Source of the DNA: Guadua angustifolia
Taxonomy: Eukaryota; Streptophyta; Magnoliopsida; Poales; Poaceae
Direction: 5' to 3'
Assembly: GCA_036346375.1 (NCBI GenBank)
Contig: CM070506.1
Coordinates: 1,922,001 to 1,986,000, forward strand
DNA length: 64,000 bases
The first letter of the stretch is position 1. The number at the start of each line of letters is the position of its first letter. A program made the translations under genes and the position numbers. The notes below the pieces were generated by a model that was not told the DNA's origin, searched no databases, and worked only from the letters and a program-made list of their open reading frames with translations. Positions 58,831-64,000 of this stretch are shown piece by piece.

Positions 58831-61232
58831 AATAAGAAATAGACTCTAACCGGCGTTACAGAAATCTTATCTCGTATAGTACACACATGAGGTCGCTACA
58901 TGTCAATGACTATTGCTTAGACTTCTCTGTTGAGCGCTCGAGCCCTGGCACCGATTGTATACTGCATCACCACAGACAATGGCGGTTGTATTGGAACAAA
59001 GACACAAAAAAACTTTAAGATAATTTTCTTTTATTTCTTCTCGCTCGCTTCGCCACAAAACTCAAGTTTACCCCTATATTTATAACCCAAACCACAAATT
59101 CTAATTAACGTAAATATGATTCTACTTCCTTGTCCTAATCGGACTTCTCATCCTAAACTTTCTTAATACAAACTTTCCAAAATAAAACTTTCCTATTACA
59201 AAATTATTTCTATCAATCACCCCTTAATCTTATAAGGCATCCTCTAACTCATTGAGGCAATCGGTCTCAACTACGATTTACTCAACTCATACTCAACACA
59301 GATGGTGAACGCATCTCTAAGGAGTTCCGCCTTCTTCTTCTTGGCAATACTACCGGTGACGCATCTTGTAGGATCGAAATATACTAATATAGCAATCAGA
59401 GAGGAGTGAATGATTGCGTGGAAGATAAATTCAAAATTTTATGATTTTTTGAAACACCCCAATTTGGACTCAAATTGCTTGATTCGGATTCAACAAAAAC
59501 CTTATGCGTTGGACCAAATTTTTGCTTGTACGCTGGACCAAATTTCGCATCGGACAAATTTTTACATGTACGCCGGACCAAACTTCGCGTCGGACAGAAA
59601 GTTTTACATGTACGCCGGACCAAATGGAAACAGCCTGACACATGTTCACTAAAATAGTGATTTCTGAAGATCTAACCGTTGGATTGATATAAAATTTTAA
59701 CTGTAAAAACTAGATTCAATTCCAAAGCTAACCCAGAAAGAATCAATTCGATCAGATATATAGATCTTGAGATATTATCTTTACAAGATGATACCTTTGT
59801 AAAAGACCGAACTCCATGATGCGTTCCCTTGTGCAACGGATCAAACATCAGAAACTTCAACTACCACGGACCAATCTTCTAGTCATCCTTTTGTTGCAAG
59901 CATGCACTGCCTTTTACTAGCTTGCATGCATGCATGCATCAACCCCAGCAACAAGTAATCAAAAACACTTATGGTGTCTTTTGCATGCACGCAGCGATCC
60001 GCCAAGGAAAAATCTCGACTCAAGTCGCCGGCCTCCTGAAGTGCGCTCTGGCTACAACGCAAGAAAATTTCTGGTCGCTAGAACCAGGATGCTTTGGTCG
60101 AAAGAAGGATTTTTATTTCTTTGATCTGGCAACAGTATTCCAAAACACAAAGAGTACAAACTCTAAAATCTAGCTCAAATAAACAGGTGACGCCTCCCCC
60201 TATTTATACTGAGCAAATATAAAGAGATTGAATACAACTCCACTTCTAACATGAAAAGAGTCTATATACATCTCAACCTGGCTCAACATGGCCAAAAACA
60301 ACTCTTGCACGTATGTACAGCCCACATGCTGTAATTACGTGACTAACCAACCTCCATGTGCATGTTCTCTAGCCCGAACGTCCCGCATGACTTCCTTGAC
60401 CACCAAGACCTCGATTCCTCCCTGAATTTAGTCTTGAACCTCAGTTCCTCCACGAACCTAGTTCCGGTCTCGTCATCGACCACGTTCGCCCTCGAGCAAC
60501 ACCTGCACATGGATAAACAAGAAACGAATCCGAGCACAAGTCCACAACTTGACTCAAAGTCAATCCATACAACCACTCACACGAGCGCATTGCATCAAGT
60601 AAAATCTTTATCATGCTATCACCAGCATATCAAATAAACATATGAAACAACACATGCACATGCACCACACATGCCATAACAAAAACCACTTTGGAATGCC
60701 AATTTCATTACTCAGCCAATTTTTCAGCACATGATTTCACACATCTCGCCAATGATTACAACCTTTTGCCTCAGCTCCAATTGTCTTTTCACCGGTAACA
60801 CAACTTGACGGCGACGCAGACTCACATTAGAGCTTACCCATGAGAGAACTTGGACACACCTGTAAAAACTCTCATATGCACATACATCTAGAACGATGAC
60901 CATAACTTCTCAACATCCCAGGGTTAGCTTCAATGGACTTGATTTTGCACACGCAAAACATGCTTCTCTGCAACCGCATGGCACGACTTTTCTTTTCTGC
61001 AGCCGCATGCCAAGGGCTCTTCTATTATAGCCTAAAGGGACTGTCCTTCCCTGCTGCTGTACGGAGCCTTGCTGCCTCATGGAACCAATCTCCTGAAGCC
61101 TCACTGCCATCGTTCGGAGCCCTTTCTGGCCACACGTCATAGAGCCTCCAATGGCTGCTGCTACCTCTTCTTTGTTGCAGCCCTGGCTGGACTTCACCTC
61201 GTGCTCCATGTCACACAGCCTCGGATTGAACA
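58831..61232. other. Intergenic, no gene seen
   Basis: It includes a short tandem array (59506-59626), a GCATGCATGCATGCAT run (about 59923) and TATA-like CCCCTATTTATAC (about 60200) preceding unrecognised frames. The 59040-59100 and 60180-60240 segments look like leader sequence of a retroelement, but no coding block supports that. Confidence 0.4.
59506..59626. repeat. Short tandem array around GTACGCCGGACCAAA
   Basis: About four diverged units: GTTGGACCAAATTTTTGCTT, GTACGCTGGACCAAATTTCG, GTACGCCGGACCAAACTTCG and GTACGCCGGACCAAATGG. They are separated by CATCGGACAAATTTTTACAT-type spacers, with a period near 40-45 bases. Confidence 0.8.
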
Positions 61233-64000
61233 TTGTAACACCCCGAAAAATTCAAAAATAAGGAAAATGAAATTGTTGAAATTTAAAAATGGAATAAAAT
61301 ACAAATTTCAATTTGAATCAAAATTTTAATTTAAAACCATGTCCTTTCCTCATTTTCATGCATTCTAATTTAAAAAAAATGATTAATAACAATATTAAAA
61401 GCCTAATCGTGAGATTTTATCCTAAAATTCTGACAACCTTATATATCTCTATTAAAAAATATCAAAATTAAAACTTACATTAGCTTAATTTTAGAAATTC
61501 AAAAACAGAAAGTGAATAAATCTGTAAATAGCAATGTCAGAATTTTTATAATTTAATTATTGAAGATAAAAATCTGAAAATTTTACATAAGAATTATTAG
61601 CTCAAATAAATTTTAAAAACAAAATTTCAAAAATAAATAAAATCATTTGGACACTTTAATAAATCAAAAACCGAATTGGAAAATCAGGCATTATATATTG
61701 TCAGAATTTTAATAAAATATTTACAATGATTTTCCATCTGAAAATTCACCTGGACCTTAATCTGCACCTGACCAACCTTTGGAAAAATTATTATAAATTC
61801 CTGAGTTGGTTTACTGTATGAATTTAGCAGATCAATCTGGCTCTGCGTAGAAGTCTCTCTGGAATTGTCTCCTTCATTCACTGCCATGTGGGCCCCGAGT
61901 CCTGTACAAGGCCCAGCTGTCCCTTGCCGACTCCCTCGCTGCCATGTCACCCCACACGTCAGCCATAGTCTCTAGCACCTTCTCCTTTCTTCCTCTCCTT
62001 TCCGTTCTTTGCCTTCTCATTCGGCCGACTTCCCCGCTGCGCCAAATTGCTGCCACGGCGAGAATACCCTCATGATTTCGCTGCCACGGCACAAGACGGA
62101 AACCAGTTGCGAATTCATCTCACCTAGCCTCTGCCAAACCTTGCCACGGCAAACGTCTTCACCGAGAATTCCCAGCCACGTCAAGCATCGCCAGAAACAC
62201 CTCACCGCCTCCCCAATCCTCGTCCACTTGAGCCTCAGCCGAATCATTTCGACTCAGCTATACAAGTCAGCTTGACTAATCTTCCGGGAACCATCACAGC
62301 CACCTCTACCTTTCTCTTGAACTTCTCCCTGCGCAAAACAAGCCGCTGTCTTCTCTAAACCCGGCGAAGCCGAAAGAGGGAATCATCCCGTGAAGCCCAC
62401 ACATCAAATTAACCCAAACCATCAACACCAAAGTTTCCTCCTGACCTCTAGAGCCTATCCCAACCGCCAATTCGAGCTCACCTTCTCTGTCAAGCTGCTC
62501 CTCCGAGCTTCCAGTTTCGCCACTCATGGCGCACAGTGAGACCCCTCTTCCGCATACTCTTCCGCCTAATTGAATGCTAAAACGAGATTCTTATCACTCG
62601 CTGATGCTCACCCTAGCGCTAATTTGTGAGGAAACCGGTTGAAGTTGCTTCGCTGGTGAACCGCCATGGCATCCGCCGCTGGCCCACGGTGGCAACCCAC
62701 CTCCCGGCCACCTCCGTCTACTTCAAGCCGTTCCCCAGGTGCGCCACGATCTGTGATTGAAATCACCGGCAACCGATTCTCTTCTCTGGCGTCCTTCATC
62801 GCCGGCGAGCCTCCATGAGCCGCCTCCTCGCCGTCATTGAGGAAAGCGGAGCCCACTGGCGATACACGGCCAGGCTCTTCGGCTGCCAAAGGGACCTTGA
62901 TCGGCCACCAGGCGCCTCTCTCTCTCACAGCGGGCCTCAGCCGCTAAGCGCCCGAGCCAAGTCATCACACTATCCGGGCCCAATTGCTAGCTTCTCAATC
63001 GCCTAAGCCCAAAGGAAAGCGTAAACTCGGAGAAAGCACACTTTCCTTTTCAGGCAGTTTTCCATTTTCCAGCAATTATTAAACCCGAATTACTTCAAAT
63101 GCTTATAACTTTTGAATCATCAGTCAAAATGAAATGAAATAAATTCCTAAATTCATGTAGATTCAGAATATGAAAAAATATTTTGAAATTCAACTCTGAT
63201 TATAATTTAAGTTTAAATTTAAAGAATGGGATTAAAAATATGTTATACATAGAATTTCTACAAATAAACTCTAAATTAAATAAAATAAATTTTGCTAGAA
63301 TCCTTATGATATTAGGAACCTGAATATGTAAAAATAATTAGGATTCACTATAGAAAATATTTACGTTATTATAAATAGCAAGAAAGTACTCTAAAATTTA
63401 ATTAAGCAAATTTAGTTTCGTGAATCAAATTATAAATAATAAAAATACATGATTATAGTATCCTGAAATTATAGAATAAATAAATACAACTCATGAAACA
63501 ATTTTCAAAAGTTGATAAAGAAATATGTATGATCAACTAACATGAATACATAATATCATAAATGATATCATTGCTAACTATATATAAAATTAATTAAGAT
63601 ATGAATACGTAAAATCATAAGAATCCAACCTTAAATCATGCCTGCTTTCTATGATTTATTTTTATTTGGATTTTATCTGATTTCTTTTTGTCCCTATTGA
63701 AACTTGTTATTTGTCATTTGTTATGTTCTTCGTTCGCGACGTGTAGAGCCCGACGTAATTATCTTCCGTCGTCGACTGCGACCTCAAATTCGTTGAAGAC
63801 ATTAATAAGCAAGGCAAGCACCCCCTTTGACCATATTGATCCCAGTTTTATAAATGTTTTCATTAAACGTTTTGATTGCATGCGTATATTCATTAAACTC
63901 TGCTATATTGTGGGTAATGGTAGTTATACCTGTTGATTCCTGAAACCTCCTTGATACAAGTGAATTTGTGAATCTTGATACCTTAGAATCATGGTTAGAC
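61233..64000 (+). mobile_element. Third copy of the long-LTR family, continues past the window
   Basis: It starts TGTAACACCCCGAAAAATTC at 61233, like 35696. The AT-rich head, the GC-rich patch (about 61850-63010), the AT-rich middle and AATAAGCAAGGCAAGCACCC (about 63806) with TTGACCATATTGATCCCAG (63826) follow in the same order as 35696-39080. The remaining ~1.5 kb would lie beyond the window. Confidence 0.75.

Overview
The window is nuclear DNA of a plant, most likely a grass (Poaceae). The evidence is AT-rich intergenic sequence, GT-AG introns, En/Spm (CACTA) elements with a TNP2-type transposase plus a second gene carrying a Ulp1-like domain, a plant L1-type LINE with zf-RVT, very long LTRs, and a TPS-a-like terpene synthase gene. 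I cannot name the species.

Only one locus looks like a host gene: a multi-exon sesquiterpene-synthase-type gene at 19304-22675 (+). Most exons read cleanly and carry RxR and DDxxD motifs. Its fifth exon, however, has an in-frame TGA, has the wrong length to keep phase, and lies next to a CACTA-like insertion, so the gene may be non-functional. An open reading frame also runs off the left edge (298-1, -).

Almost everything else is nested transposon. At 2888-14810 (+) is CACTA element A: subterminal array, long hairpin leader, TNP2 pseudogene, 358-bp tandem duplication, a second array, a second hairpin, a Transposase_24/Ulp1-like gene, and a 3' array. At 22929-55855 is element C, read on the minus strand. 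It has the same two-gene order and is split by several later insertions. Two of these are ~5-kb non-coding LTR-like elements in opposite orientation (35696-40586 and 47695-53027; the second has a perfect AGGTA target duplication inside TNP2). The other is element B (22993-33486), a Pack-CACTA-type element with CACTACACCA termini that carries spliced-gene fragments of a WD-repeat protein (WDR75/UTP17-like) and of hexokinase. A 5'-truncated LINE (23899-29753, -) with a 16-bp target duplication landed exactly on the intron 1/exon 2 junction of the captured WD-repeat gene.

The right end (55856-64000) holds a further LTR-family fragment (about 57140-58830, -) with a long TA microsatellite, a short tandem array, and the start of another copy of the same LTR family (61233 to the window end, +). 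Two hAT-like non-autonomous elements (1430-2161, 15351-16095) and a probable SINE (about 45296-45410) complete the picture.

Nothing here is a clear new cellular system. The most unusual items are the double gene capture with the LINE on its splice junction, the pair of long conserved leader hairpins in element A, the protease-dead Ulp1-like domain, and the inverted pair of ~5-kb LTRs.
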